Source of the DNA: Herbiconiux flava
GTDB lineage: Bacteria; Actinomycetota; Actinomycetes; Actinomycetales; Microbacteriaceae
Direction of reading: 5' to 3'
DNA: 64,000 nt
Assembly (NCBI RefSeq): GCF_013409865.1
Contig: NZ_JACCBM010000001.1
Span: 2,728,001 to 2,792,000, forward strand
Shown here: piece by piece, positions 57,220 to 64,000 of the stretch
How the letters are laid out: every line of letters begins with the position of its first letter
How positions within the stretch are numbered: the first letter of the stretch is position 1
Notes under the pieces: generated by a model
Databases searched by the model: none
What the model saw: only the letters and a program-made list of their open reading frames with translations
Told to the model about the DNA's origin: nothing
Made by a program: the position numbers and the translations under genes

Positions 57220-58035
57220 GTGGCACCCAGCAATCAGGAGCGTGCTGCTCGTGAGGCCCGCACCCGTCTGCGCGAGTACCAGGCTCGGCAGCAGGCGCAC
57301 ACCGAGCGCATCCGCCGACGCACCCGCGACAACGTGATCGCGGCGGTCGTGGTCGTCGTTCTGATCGCCGGCGTCACGGCCGCGCAGCTGTTCTACTTCA
57401 GCGGCGGCCCAGGCGCGCCCGCCGCCTCCTCGGCCCCCACCGCGACACCGGCCGCGACCGATGCCCCCGCCGACGGCGACGACGCCGCGGAGGGCCAGAA
57501 CACCGGCGACGTCCCGCCCACGAGCCTCGCCGAGGGCCGCGACTGGACCGGCACGATGACGATCAACGACATCCCGCTCGGCATCACGCTCGACGGGGCC
57601 GCGGCGCCCCAGGCGGTCTCGGCCTTCATCGCGCAGGCGCAGTCGGGCTTCTTCACCGGCACCTCCTGCCACCGCCTCACCACGAGCGGCATCTTCGTGC
57701 TGCAGTGCGGCGACCCGACCGGCACGGGCACCGGCGGCCCAGGCTACAGCTACGGCCCGGTCGAGAACGCCCCGGCCGACGACGTCTACCCCGCCGGCAC
57801 GCTCGCCATGGCCCGTCAGGGCGGCAACGGCTACAGCATGGGCAGCCAGTTCTTCATCGTCTACGACGACTCGACGATCCCGTCCGACGCCGCGGGCGGC
57901 TACACCGTGCTCGGGCAGGTCACCTCGGGGCTCGACCAGCTCGACTCCTCGGTGATCGCGGCCGGTGCCGTCGACGGCGCGCCCGACGGCAAGCCGGCGG
58001 CGGCGGCCGTCATCACCGACGTCACCGTCCAGTAG
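57220..58035 (+). CDS. Membrane-anchored cyclophilin-type peptidyl-prolyl isomerase
   Basis: 271 residues. A basic amphipathic N-terminus ([20 protein letters not shown]) leads into a transmembrane helix (about 39-57), an Ala/Thr/Pro linker and an extracytoplasmic cyclophilin domain (about 105-271) with [20 protein letters not shown] and [11 protein letters not shown]. It probably helps fold exported proteins; Mycobacterium PpiB lies in the same rel neighbourhood. GTG start with GGAGG close upstream (4-nt spacing). Confidence 0.9.
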   Translation: MAPSNQERAAREARTRLREYQARQQAHTERIRRRTRDNVIAAVVVVVLIAGVTAAQLFYFSGGPGAPAASSAPTATPAATDAPADGDDAAEGQNTGDVPPTSLAEGRDWTGTMTINDIPLGITLDGAAAPQAVSAFIAQAQSGFFTGTSCHRLTTSGIFVLQCGDPTGTGTGGPGYSYGPVENAPADDVYPAGTLAMARQGGNGYSMGSQFFIVYDDSTIPSDAAGGYTVLGQVTSGLDQLDSSVIAAGAVDGAPDGKPAAAAVITDVTVQ

Positions 58036-58070
58036 CCCAGCACGGCCGGTGCTCGGGGCGTCCCGTGCTC

Positions 58071-58076
58071 TAGGCT
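58071..58076 (+). promoter_or_regulatory. Candidate -10 box of the DUF349 gene
   Basis: TAGGCT, 38 nt before the GTG at 58115, a common actinobacterial -10. The -35 is weak. Confidence 0.35.
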
Positions 58077-58114
58077 TGTGGCCGTACTCCAGACATCGTC
58101 GACAGGATGGTTCC

Positions 58115-59344
58115 GTGACCGATTCAGATCAGCACCCGTGGGGGCGAGTCGACGACGACGGCTCCGTCTACGTCCGTGAGGCCGAGGGCGAGCGTCTCGT
58201 CGGCCAGTATCCCGATGGCAGCAAAGAAGAGGCGCTTCGCTACTTCGAGCGAAAGTTCACCGACCTCGCCGGGCAGGTGACGCTGCTCGAGCAGCGCGCC
58301 AAGCGCGGCGCTCCGGCGGCCGACATCGCGAAGACCGTCAAGACGCTCTCGGCCTCGCTCGCCTCGGCCAACGCCGTCGGCGACCTCGCGGCCCTGCAGA
58401 AGCGCGTCGAGGCGCTGCAGTCGACGGTCTCCGAGATCACCGAGAAGCAGTCGGCCGAAGACAAGGCGCTGGTCGATCAGGCCATCCTCGACCGCACCGC
58501 GATCGTCATCGAGATCGAGACCCTCGCGGGCCACGACCCGGCCAAGGCGCAGTGGAAGAACGTGACCGCGCAGATCGACGAGCTCTTCGGCCGCTGGCAG
58601 AAGCACCAGCAGGAGGGCCCGCGGCTCCCCCGCGCCGAGGCCGGCGAGCTGTGGAAGCGCTTCCGTGAGGCCCGCACCACGCTCGAGACGCAGCGCAAGG
58701 CGTTCTTCGCCGAGCTCGACCAGGTGCACCGCGACGCGCGCACGCGCAAGCAGGCGCTCGTCGAGCAGGCCGAGGCGCTCGAGGCGCGCGGCTCCGACGG
58801 CATCCCCGCCTATCGCGACCTGCTCGCGCAGTGGAAGGCCACCGGGCGCGCCGGCAAGAAGTACGACGACGCGCTCTGGGACAGGTTCAAGGCCGCCGGT
58901 GACGTGCTGTACTCCGCCCGCAGCGAGGTCGCCGCCCGCGACGAGTCCGAGTTCGGCGAGAACCTCACCGCGAAGCTCGCTCTCCTCGAGGAGGCCGAGC
59001 CCCTGCTGAAGGAGACCGACCGCACCAAGGCGCGCGAGGCCCTGATCTCGATCCAGCGTCGCTGGGACGAGATCGGCAAGGTGCCGCGCGAGCAGGTCAA
59101 GACGGTCGAAGACCGCCTGCGCCGGGTCGAGACCGCCGTGCGCAAGCTCGACGAGGAGCACTGGAGCCGCAACAACCCCGAGAAGAAGGCCCGCAGCGAG
59201 GGTCTCGCCTCGCAGCTGACCGGCGCCATCGAGAAGCTGCAGCGCGAGATCGACGACGCGAAGTCGGCCGGCGACACGAAGAAGGCCGCCGAGCTGCAGG
59301 AGGCGCTCGACGCGCGCAAGGTCTGGCTCGACGCCCTGGGCTGA
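58115..59344 (+). CDS. DUF349 coiled-coil protein
   Basis: 409 residues, almost entirely charged helix. It contains several copies of the DUF349 unit (for example SRFKAAGD-like [15 protein letters not shown] and [20 protein letters not shown]). Function is unknown; DUF349 proteins occur near rel in many actinobacteria. The GTG at 58115 starts [20 protein letters not shown], the usual family N-terminus, with AGGA upstream. The gene ends in three tandem copies of its last 15 bp. Confidence 0.88.
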   Translation: MTDSDQHPWGRVDDDGSVYVREAEGERLVGQYPDGSKEEALRYFERKFTDLAGQVTLLEQRAKRGAPAADIAKTVKTLSASLASANAVGDLAALQKRVEALQSTVSEITEKQSAEDKALVDQAILDRTAIVIEIETLAGHDPAKAQWKNVTAQIDELFGRWQKHQQEGPRLPRAEAGELWKRFREARTTLETQRKAFFAELDQVHRDARTRKQALVEQAEALEARGSDGIPAYRDLLAQWKATGRAGKKYDDALWDRFKAAGDVLYSARSEVAARDESEFGENLTAKLALLEEAEPLLKETDRTKAREALISIQRRWDEIGKVPREQVKTVEDRLRRVETAVRKLDEEHWSRNNPEKKARSEGLASQLTGAIEKLQREIDDAKSAGDTKKAAELQEALDARKVWLDALG

Positions 59345-59380
59345 ACCTCACTGGGCTGATCCTCCCTGGGCTGATCTCCT
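59336..59380 (+). repeat. Three 15-bp tandem repeats over the DUF349 gene stop
   Basis: CTGGGCTGAACCTCA, CTGGGCTGATCCTCC and CTGGGCTGATCTCCT. Each holds a TGA (59342, 59357, 59372), all in the gene's own frame. Confidence 0.9.
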
Positions 59381-59466
59381 CCTCCACCGGCACGAAGCCC
59401 GGGTCGTTCATCCACAGATTCCGGATGCGCGACCCGGCCTTCTGGCGTCCCTGGCACCATCGGGCC

Positions 59467-60039
59467 ATGCCACCTTCGCTGCCCTTCCTCCTCGGCACCG
59501 CCGAACTCCCGCTGGCCGAACTCCACGCCGCGCGCCTCGACGGCGAGCTCGTCGGAGTGGGCGACCGCTTCTCGCCCACCGACATCGCCCGAACGGTCGA
59601 CCTGCGCGGAGCGCGCGAGCTGAGGGCGCTGGCCCTGGTGCCCCGGCTGCCCGCGGGCCTCGTGGTGGAGCGACGCACGGCGGCCTGGCTGCACGGGGCG
59701 TGGGCGGCACCACCCGCCCCGCTGGAGCTCTGCCTGCGCAGCGATCACCGGGTGCGCGTGGGGCCGAACGTCGCGTGGACGGTGAGGCAGGCGGTGCTCC
59801 GGCCCGACGAGCTGCTGCTCGTACGGGGCGTGCTCAGCACGACGCCACTCCGCACGGCACTCGACCTGCTGCGCCTGCAGCCCGACGGCCGCTTCGACCG
59901 GCGGCACCGCAGCGCGGTCGTCACCCTGCTGCTGATGCAGCCCCGCGGCCGCGAGCGGGCCGAAGCCGTTCTGCACCGCTCACCGCACCTGCCGCACAAG
60001 CAGCGCGCCCTCGACCGCCTGGGGGCCCTGGAGCTCTGA
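59467..60039 (+). CDS. AbiEi antitoxin-like protein without a toxin partner
   Basis: 190 residues. RRTAAWLHGAWAAPP and TTPLRTALDLLRLQP match the AAxLHG and TPxRTxxDL blocks of actinobacterial AbiEi-like/DUF559-associated proteins, which in type IV systems are transcriptional antitoxins. The next gene is rel, on the other strand, so there is no AbiEii nucleotidyltransferase toxin beside it. The ATG at 59467 is preferred over an earlier in-frame ATG because it gives a compact N-terminus. Family assignment is from motif memory only. Confidence 0.6.
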   Translation: MPPSLPFLLGTAELPLAELHAARLDGELVGVGDRFSPTDIARTVDLRGARELRALALVPRLPAGLVVERRTAAWLHGAWAAPPAPLELCLRSDHRVRVGPNVAWTVRQAVLRPDELLLVRGVLSTTPLRTALDLLRLQPDGRFDRRHRSAVVTLLLMQPRGRERAEAVLHRSPHLPHKQRALDRLGALEL

Positions 60040-60095
60040 ACCCGCCCACGCCGGACGGCGCCCGACGCCGGGACTGCGTGACGCCAGGAGAGCAC

Positions 60096-60107
60096 CCGAC
60101 GCGTCGG
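60096..60107. terminator. Palindrome between convergent genes
   Basis: CCGACGCGTCGG is a perfect 12-bp palindrome between the AbiEi-like gene and rel. It could form a short hairpin terminator for either direction. Confidence 0.3.
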
Positions 60108-60118
60108 CGGGCGTTCGC

Positions 60119-62377
60119 TCAGCCGCCGCTGACGCGATAGACGTCGTAGACGGCGTCGATGCGTCGCACCGCGTTCAGCACGCGGTCGAGGTGCGTGGTG
60201 TCACCCATCTCGAAGACGAAGCGGCTGATCGCGAGGCGATCGCTCGAGGTGTTGACCGAGGCGGAGAGGATGTTGACGTGATGCTCCGACAGCACCCGCG
60301 TGACGTCGGAGAGCAGCCCGGAGCGGTCGAGCGCCTCGACCTGGATCTGCACCAGGAAGACGCTCTTGGACGACGGCGCCCATTCCACGTCGATCATGCG
60401 CTCGGGCTCGTTCAGCAGCGACGCCACGTTGTGGCAATCCGACTGGTGCACCGAGACACCGGAGCCGCGCGTCACGAAGCCGACGATCGGGTCGCCAGGC
60501 ACGGGGGTGCAGCACTTGGCGAGCTTCACCAGGATGTCGGGGGCGCCGCGCACCAGCACGCCGGAGTCGCTGTGCGTCACCCGCGGGCGGTTGCCGACGA
60601 ACACGTCGACGTCGGAGTCGTCGCTCTCGACCTCGGTCTGCAGCGAGGCGAGCACCTTCTCGATCACCGACTGGGTCGAGATGTGCCCCTCACCGATGGC
60701 CGCGTACAGGCCCGACACGTTGTCGTAGTGCAGCTGCGAGGCCACGTCGGCGATCGAGTCCTGGCTCATCAGCTTCTGCAGCGGCAGGTTCTGCTTGCGC
60801 ATCGCCCGGGCGATGGCGTCGCGGCCCTGCTCGATGGCCTCGTCTCGCCGCTCCTTCGTGAACCACTGGCGGATCTTGTTGCGCGCCCGCGGGCTCTGAA
60901 CGAAGCTCAGCCAGTCCTGGGAGGGGCCGGAGTCGGGGTTCTTCGAGGTGAACACCTCGACCACGTCGCCCGAACCCAGGGTGGAGTCCAGCGGCACGAG
61001 CCGTCCGTTCACCTTGGCGCCCATGGTGCGGTGCCCCACCTCGGTGTGCACGGCGTAGGCGAAGTCGACCGGGGTCGCGCCCGCGGGCAGTCCGATCACC
61101 TTGCCCTTGGGCGTGAAGACGTAGACCTCCTTCGCGCCGATCTCGAAGCGCAGCGAGTCGAGGAACTCGCCGGGGTCGACGGTCTCGGCCTGCCAGTCGC
61201 TGATGCGGGCGAGCCAGGCCATGTCGGTGTCGGGCATGCCGGTGGGGGCGGCCGACGAGGACTTGCCGCCGTTCATCCGCTCCTTGTACTTCCAGTGCGC
61301 CGCGACACCGAACTCGGCGCGCTGGTGCATCTCGGTGGTGCGGATCTGGATCTCGACTGGCCGCCCGCCCGGGCCGATCACCGTGGTGTGCAGCGACTGG
61401 TACAGGTTGAACTTCGGCGTCGCGATGTAGTCCTTGAAGCGGCCCGGGATCGGGTTCCAGCGCGCATGGATCGAGCCGAGCACCGCGTAGCAGTCCCGCA
61501 CCGTGTTCACCAGCACACGGATGCCCACCAGGTCGTAGATCTCGTCGAACTCGCGGCCCCGCACGATCATCTTCTGATAGATCGAGTAGTACTGCTTCGG
61601 GCGCCCGACGACCTTGCCGCGGATCTTGCCCGACTTGAGGTCGTCGCCGACGGCGTCGATGACCTGCTGCACGTACTCCTCGCGCTGCGGGGTGCGCTGA
61701 CGGACGAGGTTCTCGATCTCGACGTAGAGCTTGGGGTAGAGCACCGCGAACGAGAGGTCCTCGAGCTCCCACTTGATCGACTGGATGCCAAGGCGGTGCG
61801 CCAGCGGGGCGTAGATCTCCAGCGTCTCCTTGGCCTTGCGGGCAGCAGACTCGGCGGGCACGAAGCCCCAGGTGCGGGCGTTGTGCAGCCGGTCGCAGAG
61901 CTTGATGATGAGCACGCGGATGTCGCGCGACATCGCGACGATCATCTTGCGCACGGTCTCGGCCTGCGCGCTGTCGCCGTACTTGACCTTGTCGAGCTTC
62001 GTCACGCCGTCGACGAGCATGGCGACCTCGTCGCCGAAGTCGTGGCGCAGCATGTCGAGCGAGTAGTCGGTGTCCTCCACCGTGTCGTGCAGCAGCGCGG
62101 CAGCGACGGCCTTCGAGCCGAGGCCGAGCTCGGCGAGGATCTGGGCGACCGCCAGGGGGTGCGTGATGTACGGCTCGCCGCTGCGGCGCTTCTGGCCGTC
62201 GTGCGCCTTCTCGGCCGACGCGTAGGCCCGCTCGAGGATGGTGAGGTCGGCCTTGGGGTGATTCGTGCGCACCGTGCGGAGCAGCTCGTCGACGGCCCCG
62301 GCCGGCTGAGCGCGGGAGAACAGGCGCGGAACGAGACGTCTCAGCGTCGCGGTCGAGGTGGTGCTCGTCTCGGTCAT
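60119..62377 (-). CDS. rel: Bifunctional (p)ppGpp synthetase/hydrolase
   Basis: 752 residues. The N-terminal HD hydrolase domain has His73 (ITHPLAVA), LLHDTVEDT and the RLHN helix; the synthetase domain has [13 protein letters not shown] and [12 protein letters not shown], helical, zinc-finger (KCCTPVPGD) and ACT domains follow. Both catalytic sites look intact, as in the single Rel of most actinobacteria. Shine-Dalgarno GGAGG; a GATAAT hexamer at 62395-62400 is a good -10 box. Confidence 0.98.
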   Translation of the reverse strand: MTETSTTSTATLRRLVPRLFSRAQPAGAVDELLRTVRTNHPKADLTILERAYASAEKAHDGQKRRSGEPYITHPLAVAQILAELGLGSKAVAAALLHDTVEDTDYSLDMLRHDFGDEVAMLVDGVTKLDKVKYGDSAQAETVRKMIVAMSRDIRVLIIKLCDRLHNARTWGFVPAESAARKAKETLEIYAPLAHRLGIQSIKWELEDLSFAVLYPKLYVEIENLVRQRTPQREEYVQQVIDAVGDDLKSGKIRGKVVGRPKQYYSIYQKMIVRGREFDEIYDLVGIRVLVNTVRDCYAVLGSIHARWNPIPGRFKDYIATPKFNLYQSLHTTVIGPGGRPVEIQIRTTEMHQRAEFGVAAHWKYKERMNGGKSSSAAPTGMPDTDMAWLARISDWQAETVDPGEFLDSLRFEIGAKEVYVFTPKGKVIGLPAGATPVDFAYAVHTEVGHRTMGAKVNGRLVPLDSTLGSGDVVEVFTSKNPDSGPSQDWLSFVQSPRARNKIRQWFTKERRDEAIEQGRDAIARAMRKQNLPLQKLMSQDSIADVASQLHYDNVSGLYAAIGEGHISTQSVIEKVLASLQTEVESDDSDVDVFVGNRPRVTHSDSGVLVRGAPDILVKLAKCCTPVPGDPIVGFVTRGSGVSVHQSDCHNVASLLNEPERMIDVEWAPSSKSVFLVQIQVEALDRSGLLSDVTRVLSEHHVNILSASVNTSSDRLAISRFVFEMGDTTHLDRVLNAVRRIDAVYDVYRVSGG

Positions 62378-62394
62378 GTCAGGCCTCCACGACG

Positions 62395-62400
62395 ATTATC
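62395..62400 (-). promoter_or_regulatory. Candidate -10 box of rel
   Basis: GATAAT on the minus strand, 17 nt before the rel ATG, with the GGAGG binding site between them. Confidence 0.45.
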
Positions 62401-62425
62401 CCCCAGCGCGGAGGCCCGGATGCAC

Positions 62426-62459
62426 GCTCGCCCCCGGCGCGATTGCGCCGAGGGCGAGC
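62426..62459 (-). terminator. Long hairpin downstream of secF
   Basis: GCTCGCCC (62426-62433) pairs with GGGCGAGC (62452-62459); inside a 2x2 internal loop, GGCGC/GCGCC closes a GATT tetraloop. It lies 62 nt after the secF stop. Two GGCCGGCC palindromes between them could form a second hairpin. Confidence 0.75.
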
Positions 62460-62521
62460 AGGCGGGCCGGCCACCGACCCGGACGAGCCTCTCGAGGGGC
62501 CGGCCGGGCTGCCGGACGAGG

Positions 62522-63550
62522 TCAGGCCGAGGCCGTCGCCTCCGAGCCGACGGCACCGGCGGCGGTCTTCGCGGCGCGCTCCCGGTCGGTCTCCACGCGC
62601 GCGTCGTGCTTGCGCATCTTCGGCTCCTTCTCGCGGAACTGCACGTACAACGGCGCCGCCACGAAGATCGTGGAGTAGGTGCCGACGATGATGCCGATCA
62701 GCAGGGCCAGCGAGATGTCACGGAGCGTCGAGGCACCGAGCACGAACGAGCCGATGATCAGGATCGACGCCACGGGCAGCGCGGCGACGATCGAGGTGTT
62801 GATCGAGCGCACCAGCGTCTGGTTGATCGCCAGGTTCACCATCTCGGGGAAGGTCTGCGTTCCGCGCTCGGTCATGCCCGCCGTGTTCTCGCGGATCTTG
62901 TCGAACACCACCACCGTGTCGTAGAGCGAGTACCCCAGGATCGTCAGGAACCCGATCACCGCGGCCGGGGTGATCTCCAGACCGGTCAGGCCGTAGACGC
63001 CCGCCGTGATGACGAGGTCGTGCAGCAGAGCGATCAGCGCTGCGGCCGCCATCTTCCAGGTGCGGAAGTACAGCGCCATGAAGACGGCGACGAGCACGAG
63101 GAAGATCACGAGGCCACGGATGGCCTGGGTCGTGATGTCCTGCCCCCAGGTCGCGCCGATGAACGAGGTGGTGACGTCGTCGGAGGGCACACTGTAGGCG
63201 GAGGCCAGCGCATCCTGAACCGTCGACGTCTGGGTCTTGTCGAGCTCGTCGGTCTGCACGCGCACGGAGTCGCCGCCGAGGGTGCTGACGCGCGGGTTCA
63301 CACCCGGGGCCACGTCGTTCACCGCATCCGTCGCGAGCGTCTGGTCCATGCTCGAGACCTGCGACACGGTGAACTCCGAGCCGCCGCGGAACTCGATGCC
63401 GAACTCGTAGCCGCCGCGCAGCCACGGGCCGATCAGGGCGATCAGCACGAGCACCGCCGAGACGATGTACCAGATGCGGCGGCGGCCGACGAAGTCGATC
63501 GAGCGCTTGCCCGAGTAGAGGTCGTTTCCGAATTGGGAGAAGCTGGCCAT
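62522..63550 (-). CDS. secF: Protein translocase subunit SecF
   Basis: 342 residues. Six transmembrane helices and a periplasmic loop after TM1; FGIEFRGGSEF and GYSLYDTVVVFDKIREN are conserved blocks. With SecD it uses the proton gradient to pull exported proteins outward. The ATG overlaps the secD stop by one base (TGATG). Confidence 0.98.
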   Translation of the reverse strand: MASFSQFGNDLYSGKRSIDFVGRRRIWYIVSAVLVLIALIGPWLRGGYEFGIEFRGGSEFTVSQVSSMDQTLATDAVNDVAPGVNPRVSTLGGDSVRVQTDELDKTQTSTVQDALASAYSVPSDDVTTSFIGATWGQDITTQAIRGLVIFLVLVAVFMALYFRTWKMAAAALIALLHDLVITAGVYGLTGLEITPAAVIGFLTILGYSLYDTVVVFDKIRENTAGMTERGTQTFPEMVNLAINQTLVRSINTSIVAALPVASILIIGSFVLGASTLRDISLALLIGIIVGTYSTIFVAAPLYVQFREKEPKMRKHDARVETDRERAAKTAAGAVGSEATASA

Positions 63551-64000
63551 CAGGAGTTCTTCCCCTCGTCGGTCGTGCGGGTCGAGGCGGCGCCGGTGCC
63601 GCTCGAGGCGAGCTCGGCGGCCTTGCGCTCGGCGATCGTCTGGCGCTTCACGGCCTCTCGGCTGGAGGAGCCCTTCTTGGCCGCGGTGACGCTCGCCGCC
63701 GGCGCCCGGAACTGGGCCCGGCCGCGGTAGACGGCGCCGAGGGCCCGCGGGTCGAGACCCGAGAGCTTGTGGCCGTCGCGGAAGAACGGCAGCTCGGCGA
63801 GCAGCGTCATGAGCGGATGCGTGAACAGCATCACCACGACGATGTCGACGATGGTCGTGAGGCCGAGCGTGAACGCGAAGCCCCGGACGTTGCCGACGGC
63901 GAGCACGTAGAGCACCGCGGCGGCGAGGAAGTTGACCGCGTCGGAGGCGGTGATCGTGCGGATCGCGCGCTTCCAGCCGGCCTGCACCGAGGAGTTCAGG
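63550..64000 (-). CDS. secD: Protein translocase subunit SecD, C-terminal part (runs off the window)
   Basis: The last 150 codons are visible: the final transmembrane segments with [22 protein letters not shown], then a cytoplasmic tail of about 65 residues rich in Ala/Lys/Ser ([17 protein letters not shown]). The N-terminal and periplasmic parts lie beyond position 64000. Adjacent to secF as expected. Confidence 0.95.
   Translation of the reverse strand, partial: LNSSVQAGWKRAIRTITASDAVNFLAAAVLYVLAVGNVRGFAFTLGLTTIVDIVVVMLFTHPLMTLLAELPFFRDGHKLSGLDPRALGAVYRGRAQFRAPAASVTAAKKGSSSREAVKRQTIAERKAAELASSGTGAASTRTTDEGKNS

Noticed and set aside
60191..63730. A long plus-strand open frame opposite rel and secF
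   Set aside because: It crosses two real genes and their terminator hairpin, and its translation has no recognisable domain.

Overview
This window is GC-rich actinobacterial chromosome, most likely Microbacteriaceae; the genus cannot be fixed by eye. The evidence is the gene order (polA-pdtaR-pyk-gltDB-trp-his, pyr-gmk-rpoZ-coaBC-metK-priA, aro-efp-nusB, alaS-ruvX-mltG, rel-secFD), a PriA without helicase motifs, an actinobacterial IHF domain fused to guanylate kinase, and frequent GTG/TTG starts. It is almost all housekeeping DNA. About 50 genes lie on the minus strand; only a thioesterase, a tRNA, a sortase-anchored protein, a cyclophilin, a DUF349 protein and an AbiEi-like protein are on plus. 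I saw no IS element, prophage, rRNA or CRISPR array, and no gene-free stretch above 300 bases.

Layout. 1-6.8 kb: polA (cut by the window edge), a thioesterase, the ANTAR regulator pdtaR, tRNA-Leu(CAA), a lipoprotein, pyk. 5.3-11.4 kb: glutamate synthase gltD/gltB behind a structured leader of about 230 nt. 11.7-38 kb: a 26-kb run of co-directional genes, mostly joined by 1- or 4-nt overlaps. In transcription order these are pyrR-pyrB-pyrC-PH-carA-carB-pyrF-gmk-rpoZ (pyrimidine synthesis plus GMP kinase and RNAP omega), coaBC-metK-priA-fmt-rsmB (CoA, SAM, replication restart, initiator tRNA, 16S rRNA methylation), a GNAT gene-rpe-hisE-hisG-hisF-hisI-trpE-Trp membrane protein, then a small membrane protein-trpC-trpB-trpA. 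Histidine and tryptophan genes are thus interleaved. 38-41 kb: an insertion between nusB and pyrR carrying a secreted LAxTG protein behind a probable PHO box, and a lipoprotein. 41-51 kb: aroE-aroC-aroK-aroB-aroQ-efp-nusB (shikimate pathway, EF-P, NusB), with mltG, ruvX and alaS upstream. 51-57 kb: a small membrane protein, a 922-aa secreted repeat protein, a DUF948 gene, rpsD and rarA. 57-64 kb: cyclophilin, DUF349 protein, orphan AbiEi-like protein, bifunctional rel, secF and the 3' end of secD.

The most interesting signals are regulatory. Five genes (polA, pdtaR, rarA, rpe, hisE) have a TANNNT -10 hexamer exactly 6 nt before the start codon, the signature of leaderless mRNA. For rpe and hisE the TA of that hexamer belongs to the stop codon of the preceding gene, and nusB shows the same geometry. 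A triple 11-bp PHO box precedes the LAxTG protein. A PyrR-type hairpin overlaps the pyrR ribosome binding site. The gltB leader and the lipoprotein leader near 3.6 kb hold long perfect inverted repeats with no assigned function. Two plus-strand genes end in tandem triplications of their own stop codon. I found no wholly new multi-gene system.
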